From positions 3,439,501 through 3,503,500 of the forward strand of contig NZ_CP110644.1 in the NCBI RefSeq assembly GCF_026153515.1: a stretch of DNA of 64,000 bases, written 5' to 3'. The translations under genes were made by a program, and so were the position numbers. Of this stretch, positions 16,873 to 26,279 are shown piece by piece. The first letter of the stretch is position 1, and every line of letters starts with the position of its first letter. The notes under the pieces are model-generated. The model was given only the letters and a program-made list of their open reading frames with translations, did not search any database and was not told where the DNA came from. Source of the stretch: Pseudomonas sp. KU26590 (GTDB lineage Bacteria; Pseudomonadota; Gammaproteobacteria; Pseudomonadales; Pseudomonadaceae).

Positions 16873-18996
16873 TTATGGAATGGAATAGTCCAGGCCAATG
16901 GCTTCATCATTGGCGTCCCTCGCCACCCACATTTTGTAGTCGCCGCTCCTGATCTCGAAGCTGCCAGTGTCGTATTGAGCCAGTATCCTCGGCTCCGGCT
17001 TAATTTCTACCGCTGCGCGCTCGCCTGCCTTCAAGAACACCTTCTGGAAGCCTGCCAGCCGCTTCGCAAAGCCCGAAGTCCCCAGTTTCTGAACATAAAC
17101 CTGCACCGCGATGGCTCCGTCACGCTCGCCTGTATTTTCCACATCGGCCGTGATGGTTAGCGGTTCACGGCGAGTGATCCGACATTCCGATAGTTCGAAA
17201 CGTGTGTAGGACAGCCCATAGCCGAATGGGAAGAGCGGAGCCAAGCCTTCTCTGGCAAACCACCGGTATCCAACGTCCGAACCTTCAATGTCGTAGTCGA
17301 TAGGGATGATATCTCCTATGCGCGGCATACCCGGGTTTGAGGTGGTGGTGGCCGGGTCGATCTGGCCGGGTCGGGGGAGTTGTTGCTCACTGGCCGGGAA
17401 GGTAACAGGAAGGTGACCGGATGGATTCACCCGGCCAAACAGTGCGCCGGCAATCGCCGGCCCACCGCCTGAACCCGGATACCATGCGGCCAGCACCGCC
17501 GAAACCTTATCAAGCCACGGCATCAGCACAGGGCCACCGCTCTGGAGCACCACGATAGTTTTGGGGTTCACTGCAGCGAGTGCTTCGATCAAAGCGTCCT
17601 GATCATCTGGCAACCCCAGCCCCTTGGCATCAAGCGCTTCAGAGCGCCACTCCTGGGCGAAGATAACAACTGCGTCTGCGATACGCGCTTGCGCGACGGC
17701 AACCGCCTTGTCGGTGCCGTCAAGAAAATCTACCTGTTGCGCAGCGCTTTCTTCGCGGATGGCCTGGAGCGGCGAGGAGGGCTGGTAGACCTTATTAACC
17801 TGCATGCCCATGATGTCGGTACCGGGCAGCGACAGACTACCGATAGGCGTCACGCAGGAAGAGCCGCCGCCACACAGCACCCCATGATCGGCGTGCGCAC
17901 CAACAACCAGTAACCGCTTGGCACGTTGGGGCAACGGTAGCGCGGCATCAGTATTTTTCAGCAGCACGATACCTTCTTCAGCTTGGCGTTGCGCAACGAG
18001 TCTGTGATGGCTGTAATCAATTGGTTGGGGCAGGGCGGTAGGTTGGTCGAGAGCGCCTACTGAGATCAGGCTGCGCAGGATTCGCGTGACCATGTCATCA
18101 ATGCGGCTTTGAGGAACGTGACCATCGGTCACTGCTTGACGCAGTGCTTGGCCAAAGTAGTGGGCGTCATCCAGGTTAGCGCCAGACTGCACATCCAGTC
18201 CTGCGAGCGCGGCCTTGATCGTTGAGTGGGTGGCCCCCCAGTCGGACATCACCCATCCGGGATAGCGCCAATCACGCTTTAGCACTTCGTTCAGCAGGAA
18301 TGCATTCTGCGAAGCGTATTCGCCGTTGATGAGGTTGTAGCCAGGCATGATTGAGCCCGGTTGGCCGATTTCGATAGCGAGCTGAAAAGCCAGGAGGTCC
18401 GATTCACGCAGCGCGGCTTCACTCAGGTTAGAGCTGACCATCACTCGGCCGGTTTCCTGAGCGTTGACGGCAAAGTGCTTGAGTGTCGAGACTACGCCTT
18501 CTGACTGGATCCCTGCGATGGAGTGACCGGCGATGACGCCGGTGAGCAGAGGGTCTTCCGAGACGTATTCGAAATTGCGCCCGCCGCGGGGTTCTCGAAT
18601 CAGATTTGCGCCCCCAGCCAGCTGTACGTTGAAGCCTTTGGATCTGGCTTCACGCCCTACGAGTGCGCCTGATTCGAACGCTACCTCAGGATTAAACGTC
18701 GCGCCGAGCAGCAGCGAGCTAGGCAAACCGGTGGCGTGATCACCCGGGCGGACATCGGCCAGGTTACCGACGCCCAGGCTCGCATCCGATTGCTGCATGG
18801 GCGGGATGCCAAGCCGTGGAATGCCTGGAAAGAAACCGGCCGATCCCAAAGCGCCTTCAGGCTTTTCAGTATCGCCCAAGGGAATAGCCATCGGGCCGGA
18901 CAGCCATGAAAACTTTTCGTCATCGGTCATTTGCGCCACCAATACGCGCGCTTGTTCATCGGCGTTCTGGTCGTGCAGTTCGGCTGTGCTAGTCAC
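16873..18996 (-). CDS. Glycoside hydrolase family 3 beta-glucosidase-like enzyme
   Basis: This is a large GH3 enzyme of about 707 residues. The TIM-barrel domain carries KHFAVNAQETGR and the nucleophile aspartate in WVMSDWGATHS; the alpha/beta sandwich domain (GIVLLKNTDAALPLP, PKTIVVLQSGGPVLMPWL) and the C-terminal fibronectin-III-like domain (PFGYGLSYTRFE, then AVQVYVQ) follow in the usual order. No signal peptide is visible. The start is uncertain: GTG 18996 is used here, and the frame stays open upstream with an ATG at 19104. The first seven codons lie in a 153-bp sequence repeated at 26333, and IS66 debris lies just beyond, so the native 5' end may have been replaced. It likely hydrolyses oligo- or aryl-glucosides. 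Confidence 0.85.
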   Translation of the reverse strand: MTSTAELHDQNADEQARVLVAQMTDDEKFSWLSGPMAIPLGDTEKPEGALGSAGFFPGIPRLGIPPMQQSDASLGVGNLADVRPGDHATGLPSSLLLGATFNPEVAFESGALVGREARSKGFNVQLAGGANLIREPRGGRNFEYVSEDPLLTGVIAGHSIAGIQSEGVVSTLKHFAVNAQETGRVMVSSNLSEAALRESDLLAFQLAIEIGQPGSIMPGYNLINGEYASQNAFLLNEVLKRDWRYPGWVMSDWGATHSTIKAALAGLDVQSGANLDDAHYFGQALRQAVTDGHVPQSRIDDMVTRILRSLISVGALDQPTALPQPIDYSHHRLVAQRQAEEGIVLLKNTDAALPLPQRAKRLLVVGAHADHGVLCGGGSSCVTPIGSLSLPGTDIMGMQVNKVYQPSSPLQAIREESAAQQVDFLDGTDKAVAVAQARIADAVVIFAQEWRSEALDAKGLGLPDDQDALIEALAAVNPKTIVVLQSGGPVLMPWLDKVSAVLAAWYPGSGGGPAIAGALFGRVNPSGHLPVTFPASEQQLPRPGQIDPATTTSNPGMPRIGDIIPIDYDIEGSDVGYRWFAREGLAPLFPFGYGLSYTRFELSECRITRREPLTITADVENTGERDGAIAVQVYVQKLGTSGFAKRLAGFQKVFLKAGERAAVEIKPEPRILAQYDTGSFEIRSGDYKMWVARDANDEAIGLDYSIP

Positions 18997-19127
18997 GTCA
19001 GTGCCCCGTAATGGATATACGGTTCTGAGTGGTGTCTGGCTTGGGGGTTCCCAGCGATGTCCCTCAGCCTCCGACAGAGTGACTGCCTGCAGGGCGAGAG
19101 ACATGACCCTCTGGCGTTGGCATCCTG
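18975..19127. repeat. 153-bp dispersed direct repeat, copy A
   Basis: This stretch aligns without gaps to 26333-26485 in the same orientation, with about 12 mismatches by eye (about 92% identity). It covers the start codon and promoter region of the GH3 gene. The mismatches do not favour third codon positions of the GH3 frame, so the shared segment is probably not coding. Confidence 0.9.
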
Positions 19128-19287
19128 ACACACGATTTAATAGAGCCAGCGCAATGAAGGCTGGTTGCTTGGCAGCGCTTGCACCCGAATCCACTTATGG
19201 ACGAGGTTGCGTTGATGCCCTGGCTCAGTGCGACGCTGGCAATCGAGGCGCCGGGCTGGGCGCACTCTTGGATACCCTGGGCATTGA

Positions 19288-19392
19288 AGTGGTGATACGT
19301 ACATGTATCTAAAAGATGTCCTCACGCGCCTGCAGACGCAGCGCGCGAGTGGAATCGATCAACTGCTGCCGCATAGGTGGCAGCCGATCTAG
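19288..19392 (+). pseudogene. IS66-family TnpC, 3'-terminal remnant
   Basis: In the forward frame ending at the TAG at 19390-19392, this stretch reads MYLKDVLTRLQTQRASGIDQ and then LLPHRWQPI, which matches the C-terminus of IS66-family TnpC transposases. The frame is blocked by a stop at 19285-19287, so only about 34 codons survive. The rest of the 19128-19452 gap shows no gene. It marks an old insertion-sequence boundary at the left edge of the accessory island. Confidence 0.6.
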
Positions 19393-19452
19393 TCACGCAA
19401 AGCGTGATGGCAGCACATAGCCAGGAGCGTGTTGTCCATAGCCATCAGCTCA

Positions 19453-19872
19453 TTAAGACGCGCGTCGACTTTCCAGAATAGAGAAAAAGGACATGCCGGC
19501 CAGCATGGCTAAAAAGAATATGAGGGCTTGCCAATGCCAGGTAAGTAAAAGCGCGACGGCTGGCCCAGGGCAGATTCCCGCAATTCCCCACCCTATACCG
19601 AACAACAGGCTGCCACCCATCAAGCGTGCGTCCAACTCGTTTTTCAATGGTAACTGCATGCGGGCTCCCAGCAAGGATTGCCTTTTTTTACGCGCCCAAT
19701 TTAGAGGGATGACCGCTACTGAGATGGCCCCTCCCATAACCAGTGCGAGTGACGGATCCCAGGCCCCAGCCACATCAAGAAAGGCCAATACCTTAGCGGG
19801 GTTCGCCATGCCTGCCAGTAGCAGACCCAATCCAAATATCAAGCCTGCAAAAAATGCAGCCAACTTGATCAT
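19453..19872 (-). CDS. YeeE/YedE-family transporter subunit (PmpB/DUF6691-like)
   Basis: This is a 139-residue, four-helix inner-membrane protein. The GLGLLLAGMANPAKVLAFLD and GIGWGIAGICPGPAV motifs are those of the second half of YeeE/YedE (TsuA-type) sulphur transporters, including the conserved cysteine in ICPGPA. ATG 19872 begins two bases after the stop of its partner, so the two are co-translated. Together they make the split, two-gene version of a YeeE protein, as in PmpA/PmpB. Import of thiosulphate or a related sulphur compound is inferred from the family. The persulfide dioxygenase and ArsR-type regulator often found alongside are absent. Confidence 0.8.
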   Translation of the reverse strand: MIKLAAFFAGLIFGLGLLLAGMANPAKVLAFLDVAGAWDPSLALVMGGAISVAVIPLNWARKKRQSLLGARMQLPLKNELDARLMGGSLLFGIGWGIAGICPGPAVALLLTWHWQALIFFLAMLAGMSFFSILESRRAS

Positions 19873-19874
19873 CT

Positions 19875-20309
19875 TTAAACTCCCAGCACATGGCGACTGC
19901 CGTATACCGTCGCAAATCCAGTAGTCATAAAGCACGCCGTTGCTACGATGGAGCGAGGTGATAGTCGGGATACCCCACATACTCCGTGGCCGCTCGTACA
20001 GCCCGAACCGTAACGCGTTCCCACGCCAACGAGCAGACCCGCTACGACGAGGGCAGGCCACTCTGCATTAATCTCTATCGTTGGCAAGACAGTGAATGCT
20101 CCCCACAGCAATGGCGAAATCACCAGGCCAAGCAGAAATAATGCTTTCTCGCTCCAGCCTTCACTGGCAAATTGCATCACGCCTCCAAGCAAGCCGCTGA
20201 TGCCTGCGATACGGCCATTTGCGAGAACGAACAAGCTGATGGCCGTTCCTATCAAGGCTCCACCGCCCAATGAAGTCCATGGCGTGAAGTTGATCCAATC
20301 AATGCTCAT
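19875..20309 (-). CDS. YeeE/YedE-family transporter subunit (PmpA-like)
   Basis: This is a 144-residue membrane protein carrying [20 protein letters not shown] and [22 protein letters not shown] residues near the end (the actual stretch reads [20 protein letters not shown]). This cysteine-containing SGH motif is the substrate-relay signature of YeeE/TsuA thiosulphate transporters. ATG 20309 gives the usual N-terminus; a start six codons upstream is less likely. It forms a two-gene operon with the PmpB-like subunit. The 218-bp gap to the DHA2 gene holds no obvious gene. Confidence 0.82.
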   Translation of the reverse strand: MSIDWINFTPWTSLGGGALIGTAISLFVLANGRIAGISGLLGGVMQFASEGWSEKALFLLGLVISPLLWGAFTVLPTIEINAEWPALVVAGLLVGVGTRYGSGCTSGHGVCGVSRLSPRSIVATACFMTTGFATVYGSRHVLGV

Positions 20310-20527
20310 TTTGTATCTCCTGCACAAAGGGGCCGTTAAAGGACGTTGATAAGCGAAGCATAATCACAGGCATAAATACCATTCGTACGGCTCGGGGTAT
20401 CTGCGGGGGAAAATTCCCTGAGGCCAGACAGAAAGCGGTGATTAAACAAGATGTCGTTGGCAGATGCTTACTTTGCCAACGCAAAAAATGTAGCTGGTAT
20501 TACTGATCCAATCGATCTAGCGGGTCG

Positions 20528-22030
20528 TCATGGCTGCCTGTGCAATGAGGATCCCAAGGGTAGTTCTTCAAGAAACAGGCTTAAGACAAACGCCATTACG
20601 GCTGCAGCCGCCGCGCCCAGGAATACTGGATGCAGTGCATTGGCGAATGCAGACAGCATTGACTGACGCACCGTGTCCGGCGCAGAGGCGATGGCGTTCA
20701 AGCTGAACGCGCTCACGTGCACACCGGTTGCAGCGATAGCACTCAGCCCAGAGGCGAGTCCCGTTGCGAAAACCGCTCCAAATACCGATACGCCAAGCGA
20801 CCCACCGATTTGCCGGAACATACTGGAGCTCGCCGTTGCAATGCCGACCATGGCTCCCTCCACTGCATTCTGGGTAGCGGTGATACCGACACTCTGAACG
20901 GGGCCAATCCCGGCTCCTACCATCGTCAGATAAACTGCTACGCGCCAAGTGGGTGTATCCAACTGCATCAGCCCCAGACACAGCAAGCCTGCGGCCATGA
21001 CTGCAGTCGCCACTACCGGAAGATATTTGTAGCGACCGGTCTTGGTGACTAGCCAGCCGGACAGCGTTGCGGACACGATCATGCCCCCCATCATGGGCAG
21101 CAGCTGTAACCCTGACTGCGTTGGACTGACGCCTTTGACCGTCTGCAAATACAAGGGGATAAAAGTAGTGCAGCAGAACATGCCCATAGCGACCAAGGCA
21201 CCGATACTGCTGGTCAGTACAAACGTTTTGCTCTCGAACAGTCTCAGTGGCAGCAAGGGCTCGGCAGATCGCGCCTCGACAGCGATAAAGACAGCCGTCA
21301 AAACGACAGTCGCGGTCAGAAGCCCCAGCACCTCAAACGAAATCCAGGGAGCAACCTTTCCACCCAGGCTGGTTGCAATGACGAAAGATGCGAGTGCCGC
21401 CGTCAACAGGATGATGCCGGCATAATCTATAGATTGTTTTTTTGATTCTGAGCGTGGCTTGAGCGCCAGTGTGATAACGCCAAGTGCCAGGAGCCCCAAT
21501 GGCAGGTTGAGCAGGAAAATCCAGTGCCAGCCAAGCCGGTCGACAAGCACACCTCCCAGCAATGGGCCAGCGGCAGTAGCAAGGCCGAACACAGCGCCCA
21601 GGATGCCTTGAACTTTGCCTCGTTGACGTGGGGCAATGATGTCCGCAACAACCGTCATGGCAACGACCATGAGACCGCCACCACCTAGACCCTGCACCAC
21701 TCGCGCAACAACGAGAAAAGGCATCGAAGACGCAGCAGCGCATAGCCCCGACCCAGCCAAAAAAATCACAATGGCCACTTGAAGCACTATTTTGCGCCCA
21801 TAAAGATCTCCAAACTTGCCGTAGAGCGGCGCCGCAACGGTGGAGCTAACGAGATAGGCAATAATGACCAGCGTAAGCTGATCAACACCGCCAAGATCAG
21901 CAACAATGGTTGGGAGTGCAATGGAGACGATAGTCTGGCTCAGAGACGAAAGGAAAAGCGTCAATGCTATTGCCGTGATGATCAAACCAACCGGCTGGGC
22001 CTCTGTTTCCTGTGATTGTGAAATAAGCAT
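20528..22030 (-). CDS. DHA2-family (EmrB/QacA-type) MFS multidrug efflux pump
   Basis: This is a 14-helix major facilitator of 500 residues. Helix 1 shows LSSLSQTIVSIALPTIVADL, the DHA2 signature with substrates entering from the membrane; the A-motif is GKFGDLYGRKIVLQ, and GGGGLMVVAMTVVADIIAPR lies in helix 4 and the following loop, with motif C (GAVFGLATAAGPLLGG) in helix 5. Proton-driven export of drugs or dyes is the family role. It stands divergent from a MarR-family gene across 121 bp, a standard arrangement for a locally repressed pump. ATG 22030 was taken because upstream in-frame sequence runs through the promoter gap. Confidence 0.88.
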   Translation of the reverse strand: MLISQSQETEAQPVGLIITAIALTLFLSSLSQTIVSIALPTIVADLGGVDQLTLVIIAYLVSSTVAAPLYGKFGDLYGRKIVLQVAIVIFLAGSGLCAAASSMPFLVVARVVQGLGGGGLMVVAMTVVADIIAPRQRGKVQGILGAVFGLATAAGPLLGGVLVDRLGWHWIFLLNLPLGLLALGVITLALKPRSESKKQSIDYAGIILLTAALASFVIATSLGGKVAPWISFEVLGLLTATVVLTAVFIAVEARSAEPLLPLRLFESKTFVLTSSIGALVAMGMFCCTTFIPLYLQTVKGVSPTQSGLQLLPMMGGMIVSATLSGWLVTKTGRYKYLPVVATAVMAAGLLCLGLMQLDTPTWRVAVYLTMVGAGIGPVQSVGITATQNAVEGAMVGIATASSSMFRQIGGSLGVSVFGAVFATGLASGLSAIAATGVHVSAFSLNAIASAPDTVRQSMLSAFANALHPVFLGAAAAAVMAFVLSLFLEELPLGSSLHRQP

Positions 22031-22084
22031 TCGGACACTCCATGAAAGTGCTATGAAGGGCAATCCCCTACCACCACGAGACAC

Positions 22085-22099
22085 GCGTATTGAATATGC
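22085..22099. promoter_or_regulatory. Candidate MarR operator between efflux pump and regulator
   Basis: The 15-bp near-palindrome GCGTATTGAATATGC has seven-base arms matching at six positions around a central G. It sits in the middle of the divergent gap, where a MarR dimer would block both promoters. The assignment to MarR is inference. Confidence 0.45.
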
Positions 22100-22151
22100 G
22101 CCGCCTCTCACGTACTTTACCTGACGCAATATACGACTTCAGGATATTTCG

Positions 22152-22625
22152 ATGATCGAACAAATTCCCGTTAAAGGCAACTCCGCGCGAGAGGAAATCG
22201 TTCGCGTTGGCAGAGCTCTTCGCGCAGTGGTGCAGAATTTTGAAGAACGCAGACTTCAAGCGGCTAAGCGCCACCATCTTCATCCAACGGATTTTTCATG
22301 CGTGGGTTATTTGTATCGGCAGAAAAAAGCAGTCAGTCCGAAAGACATCGGCCCCGTTCTTGGGCTATCCGCAAGCTCGGTGACGTCGCTGCTGGACAGG
22401 CTTGAACAGAACGGATACGTGCGCAGGGTGTTTCACCCAAGCGACCGACGTAGCGTACTGATTGAGTTGGACGAAAAAGCGGCAGCGGACTTGATAGATC
22501 TATACGTGGGCATGCAAGAGAACTATGTTTCAGTGGCCAGCGATTTTTCCAGCGATCAACTGCTCACCATTGCCGAGTTTCTTGAAAAAATCAGTCAACT
22601 CCCGCCGAAGCAAGAAAACCTTTAA
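22152..22625 (+). CDS. MarR-family transcriptional repressor
   Basis: This is a 157-residue winged-helix regulator. The DNA-binding part reads LGLSASSVTSLLDRLEQNGY followed by the wing VRRVFHPSDRRSVLIELDEK, whose Asp-Arg-Arg motif is the MarR hallmark. Terminal helices would form the dimer interface. It is divergent from the DHA2 pump and probably represses it and itself until a ligand binds. Its stop codon overlaps by four bases the stop of the histidine-kinase gene coming the other way, so no terminator separates them. Confidence 0.88.
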   Translation: MIEQIPVKGNSAREEIVRVGRALRAVVQNFEERRLQAAKRHHLHPTDFSCVGYLYRQKKAVSPKDIGPVLGLSASSVTSLLDRLEQNGYVRRVFHPSDRRSVLIELDEKAAADLIDLYVGMQENYVSVASDFSSDQLLTIAEFLEKISQLPPKQENL

Positions 22626-24031
22626 ACGGTGCTAGAGGAGGAACTAGGTTCCTGATGCGAGATGATCTCGGTGGTGACATCTGGAAACATGACACAAATG
22701 GATAAGCCGCAACCATTCAGCCCTTCGTAAGTTTCAATGGTCGCGCGGTGATGCAGGGCAATCCCTGCGACCAGGGACAGGCCAATTCCGCTTCCTCGTT
22801 TCTCCGTGCCCATCGCGCGATAGAATCTATCGAATATTAATTTTTGCTCTGCTGGCGGCACGCCAGGGCCGTTATCAGCCACTTTAAGGTAGACACGCTT
22901 TTCTGAAGAGGCCATGTACCCACAGCTAACGGTTACATGGCCCCCCCTCAGGGTGTAGCGCAGCCCATTGTCGATAAGGTTACGGAGTAGAACGCCGATT
23001 TCGTCGATATCGCACCGTACCATGCACGGAGAAATATCGAGCGACAGATTACGGTCTTGTTGAGACGCGTATATATCGAACTCATGTGCAACGTGCAGTA
23101 CCAATTCGCTCAGATCAGCAAGGCAGTGGTTAGGCGCTCGTGTGCCGGCACTTAGTCTTGCCAAGTCCAACAGTTGTTCAGACAGACGGGAGCTATGCTG
23201 AGCAACCGTTAGAAGCTTCGATAAAGCCACATCTTTGTCCACTGCGAGTGGAGCGCGCAGCGCAATCTGAGCTTGCGCCTGCAGAGCGGCTAGCGGCGTA
23301 CGCAGCTCATGTGCCGCGTTACCGATGAACTGTCGCTCGTCCTGAACAGCCTCTTCAAGTCGCTGGAGTATGTGATTGAACGACGCTACCAGCGAGTGAA
23401 GTTCTATCGGCAATGCCGATGACGGTAACTGTGTCAGATCGAAACTTTGCCTCTCCCGCATCGCCGTTCCCAACGCAACAACGGGCCTGAGCGTATTGTG
23501 TACTACGAACCACATCAGCACGCCCGCCAGAAGCAGCAGCAAGGTTGCGAGCGCAACTGCGATCAACGTTTCACCCCGAATTTCCTGATCAACAATGCTG
23601 TGCAGATTGGCGACTTGCACGTTGACCTGGCCTTTACTGTCGACCACGGAGTAGACGCGCCAGCGCTTCCCGCCAATGACAGTTGAAGTCGCACCGTCGG
23701 CGAAGTCAGGGCGCAGTGCTTCTTTTGGCGCGTTAGGTGTACTTGCTACTAAATCACGCTGATTAAACCAGACTTGGAAAACCAGATTTTCGCGATCAGC
23801 AAATGCCGAGTTCTTGGGGAGCATTCCAGGAGATTGCCTTACGCCTACTTTGCTGTTGGCCGGTATGGTCATGAGGATCTGCGTCGCGATGACCTGCAGT
23901 TTCTCGTCCCAAGTGCTCGTTCCGTTATGGGTGAAGTAAGCGGAAAGTATGATCAGCGCCCCAACCCAGCAGAGCGCAATCACAACGGCTATTACCAACA
24001 TCATTCGCGCATACAGAGACTTAGGCTTCAT
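22622..24031 (-). CDS. Sensor histidine kinase (QseC/PmrB-like)
   Basis: This is a 469-residue inner-membrane kinase. One helix near residues 9-29 and a second near 155-180 bracket a periplasmic sensor domain of about 125 residues. A HAMP-like linker and the H-box FIGNAAHELRTPL follow, then the N-box LIDNGLRYT, G1 DNGPGVPP and G2 GSGIGLSLV. The start ATG overlaps the response regulator's TGA (ATGA), so the two are coupled. The set lies downstream of a MipA-like outer-membrane gene on the same strand. The stimulus is unknown; QseC/PmrB-type kinases sense cations, peptides or hormones. Confidence 0.9.
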   Translation of the reverse strand: MKPKSLYARMMLVIAVVIALCWVGALIILSAYFTHNGTSTWDEKLQVIATQILMTIPANSKVGVRQSPGMLPKNSAFADRENLVFQVWFNQRDLVASTPNAPKEALRPDFADGATSTVIGGKRWRVYSVVDSKGQVNVQVANLHSIVDQEIRGETLIAVALATLLLLLAGVLMWFVVHNTLRPVVALGTAMRERQSFDLTQLPSSALPIELHSLVASFNHILQRLEEAVQDERQFIGNAAHELRTPLAALQAQAQIALRAPLAVDKDVALSKLLTVAQHSSRLSEQLLDLARLSAGTRAPNHCLADLSELVLHVAHEFDIYASQQDRNLSLDISPCMVRCDIDEIGVLLRNLIDNGLRYTLRGGHVTVSCGYMASSEKRVYLKVADNGPGVPPAEQKLIFDRFYRAMGTEKRGSGIGLSLVAGIALHHRATIETYEGLNGCGLSICVMFPDVTTEIISHQEPSSSSSTV

Positions 24032-24693
24032 TGCGTTGATTGCCCAATTATGTAGCCATGCCCATGCACCGTGCGAATCAGACTATCGCCGAGCTTGCGA
24101 CGTAGCTGATGGATGAATACCGCAATGGTGTTGCTTTCCACCAGGTTGGTGACGCCGTAAACCCTGTCCTGCAAATAGTCACGCGTGACCACGTGGCCAA
24201 GACGATCAAGCAGGGCCAGCAGCGTGCGGTATTCCTGCGCACTCAATGGCACGTCAACACCCGCCTTGCTTACCAGTCTGCGACTGCGGTCGACTTGAAT
24301 ATCGCCGAGAGTAAACAGTGGGATGACCCGCCCTTGACTACGGCGTAAGACGGAACGTAAACGAGCCCACAGCTCGTCAAACTGAAACGGCTTGACCAAG
24401 TAGTCGTCCGCGCCAGCATCCAGTCCCTGGATACGTTCACTCAGTTGCCCGCGCGCCGTCAGTATCAACACAGGCGTTGCATCACAGTTAAGGCGCATTG
24501 AGCGCAAAACCGTAAGCCCCGAATGACCAGGCAATCCTATATCCAGCATGACAGCTGCGTACGCGTGATCGACCAGGGCTATGCGTGCGGTTTGAGCATC
24601 GCAGGCATGATCGATGCTCCAGCCAGCCTGACGAGCACCATCGCAAATGGCCTCGCCGAGCATGGCGTCATCTTCTACAAGGAGGAGGTGCAT
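24028..24693 (-). CDS. OmpR-family response regulator (QseB/PmrA-like)
   Basis: This is a 221-residue two-domain regulator. The receiver has the acidic pocket VEDDAM, the phospho-acceptor aspartate in VMLDIGLPG and the switch lysine in ADDYLVKPF. The C-terminal winged helix contains LSAQEYRTLLALL and IAVFIHQLRRKLG. The length is typical. It is coupled to the downstream kinase by an ATGA overlap and lies 83 bp after the MipA-like gene, which it may control. An AT-rich stretch at 25676-25715, upstream of the mipA-like gene, holds a TTCTTAA-type half-site, a possible target (weak). Confidence 0.9.
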   Translation of the reverse strand: MHLLLVEDDAMLGEAICDGARQAGWSIDHACDAQTARIALVDHAYAAVMLDIGLPGHSGLTVLRSMRLNCDATPVLILTARGQLSERIQGLDAGADDYLVKPFQFDELWARLRSVLRRSQGRVIPLFTLGDIQVDRSRRLVSKAGVDVPLSAQEYRTLLALLDRLGHVVTRDYLQDRVYGVTNLVESNTIAVFIHQLRRKLGDSLIRTVHGHGYIIGQSTQ

Positions 24694-24776
24694 AGGCGTG
24701 CATTGGCCTCATGAATCGCAATTTTTCATCTTGATGCAACGTCATTAGTTTTTCATTAATAACGCACTCGATTTGC

Positions 24777-25592
24777 TCAAAATCGATAAACGTAGCCCGC
24801 GCGCGCGCCCGCTTGCTGCCCACGCTCAACCAAGGGGCTGTCCTTAATACCGCTGCCAAGCAAGGTTGTCCCCATATCCAGGAAAACCATCTGTTTGGAG
24901 GTGAACGAGTAGTCTGTCCGAAAGCCCAGCTCAATGTTGGTTGCCGACTCGCCACTGTACTGCGGTCGATCAGCACGCACTTCTGAAGGTCGCACACCGT
25001 AGTAATAATCGACAAATCTGCTGTCCATTATTTGCACTGCTGCCCGAGGGGTGAATCCCCAAGCGCCCATTGCCAACCGACGATCTACCTGCAGTTTGAA
25101 CCGCGTCCCATCGCTATTTCCGGAGCCGTCGACCAGTGCTTCCGCACTGACATTGGCTACATCGTTGCGCCAGATCGCCGCGCCGCCAAGCCAAATACTG
25201 TTTTTGCGCTCATCCATTCCTTCCAGGTAGGGTGAGTCGCTCTCTTCGTAGCCGTCATTGGCATAACGTGCACGCAGCCGAAAGTCGACTGGGCCGGCAG
25301 AGGGAAGCTTAATGTCTATGCTTGGAAAGCCCAGGCTTATCCATTTGTTTTCATAAGTCAGTATGGGAATGGGTTGAGCTTTGTCGTCAAAGTCGCGATA
25401 AGCACGACGCTCCATTGCTGCACCGAGCCCCATGCTCCACTGTGATCCGCCATCTTTGAATTTGTCCTGCTCATTTTGCGCCCATGCGCTGGGTAGAAGC
25501 GCCAAGCAAAGAGCTCCCGCGAACCAGCCTGCACGGGTAAGACGTTTGGGTACGGCTAGGCGGTAGGGCTGGAACGGCTGCACAGTTGTCAT
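24777..25592 (-). CDS. MipA/OmpV-family outer-membrane protein
   Basis: This is a 271-residue protein with a cleavable signal peptide (hydrophobic stretch GALCLALLPSAWA, cleavage likely after AWA). The mature part is a beta-rich barrel ending in an aromatic residue (AGYVYRF), typical of outer-membrane export. Family features include PIPILTYENKWISLGFPSID and FTPRAAVQIMDSRFVDYYYG. MipA/OmpV proteins are often induced with two-component systems under metal or antibiotic stress. It is the first gene of a leftward trio with the response regulator and kinase. Its upstream region runs into repeats. Confidence 0.85.
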   Translation of the reverse strand: MTTVQPFQPYRLAVPKRLTRAGWFAGALCLALLPSAWAQNEQDKFKDGGSQWSMGLGAAMERRAYRDFDDKAQPIPILTYENKWISLGFPSIDIKLPSAGPVDFRLRARYANDGYEESDSPYLEGMDERKNSIWLGGAAIWRNDVANVSAEALVDGSGNSDGTRFKLQVDRRLAMGAWGFTPRAAVQIMDSRFVDYYYGVRPSEVRADRPQYSGESATNIELGFRTDYSFTSKQMVFLDMGTTLLGSGIKDSPLVERGQQAGARAGYVYRF

Positions 25593-25862
25593 AGCGGATT
25601 CCCAAAATATGTAGAGTTGGCCGACAGTCGCGTTGATCGCGATACCGTGGCTGGGAAAGATGCGCCGGTGGGGTTAATAGTTTTTTATGATTGTTAAGAA
25701 TTTATTAGGTGGGGATTTAAAAGCGGTTTTGAGTGCGAGCCTCATTCCGGTTCCTCCTGGAATCGGATTCGATGTGTATGGGAAAAGCGTTCGAGTAACC
25801 CATAGCCAACGCATTGCGCTATCGACATGTTGGGTTGCACTTGATGCCGAAAATCGGCCATA

Positions 25863-25909
25863 GGGAGGAGGGCGAAACGTTTTCTTGGTCGGCGGATTTG
25901 CGCACGGCG
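25863..25909. repeat. 47-bp dispersed repeat, copy A
   Basis: Matches 32537-32583 in the same orientation with one mismatch. It precedes the 251-bp repeat in both places, with unrelated spacers of about 119 and 148 bp between the two blocks. Confidence 0.9.
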
Positions 25910-26028
25910 TACCTCCTTGATTGTCCATCCCGCCCCAAGCAACAGGACGTGCAACTGGCTCAAGGTGTGGCCGAACACTGACTGTATGAGCAGCGCTAAC
26001 TGCTAGTAGCAGCGCAAGCACAGGCCGC

Positions 26029-26279
26029 AAAGTCTTTCAGAAGGGGTCGGCTCCATCTTGCTTAGGGATCCCTGAGCCGTGACAGTCTGAGAGGATATCT
26101 TCGTTGTCGAAGCAAGGCCTGCAGCGGACGCAGATCATCAATGCTCAACTTTACTCTCCACGGCGTTTCCGGATCGCGGCGCGCGTATCGTTTGCAATGT
26201 AGCTAGGCTGTCTTGTCCTAGCGCAATCTGCGCACCAACCTCGTTGAGGCAAGACCAAGCGAGCTTCCCGTTGCGGCTA
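26029..26279. repeat. 251-bp dispersed direct repeat, copy A
   Basis: Aligns without gaps to 32732-32982, same orientation, with about eight mismatches by eye (about 97% identity). The two copies bracket the radical SAM cassette and the IS3 element, a span of about 6.7 kb. Confidence 0.92.
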
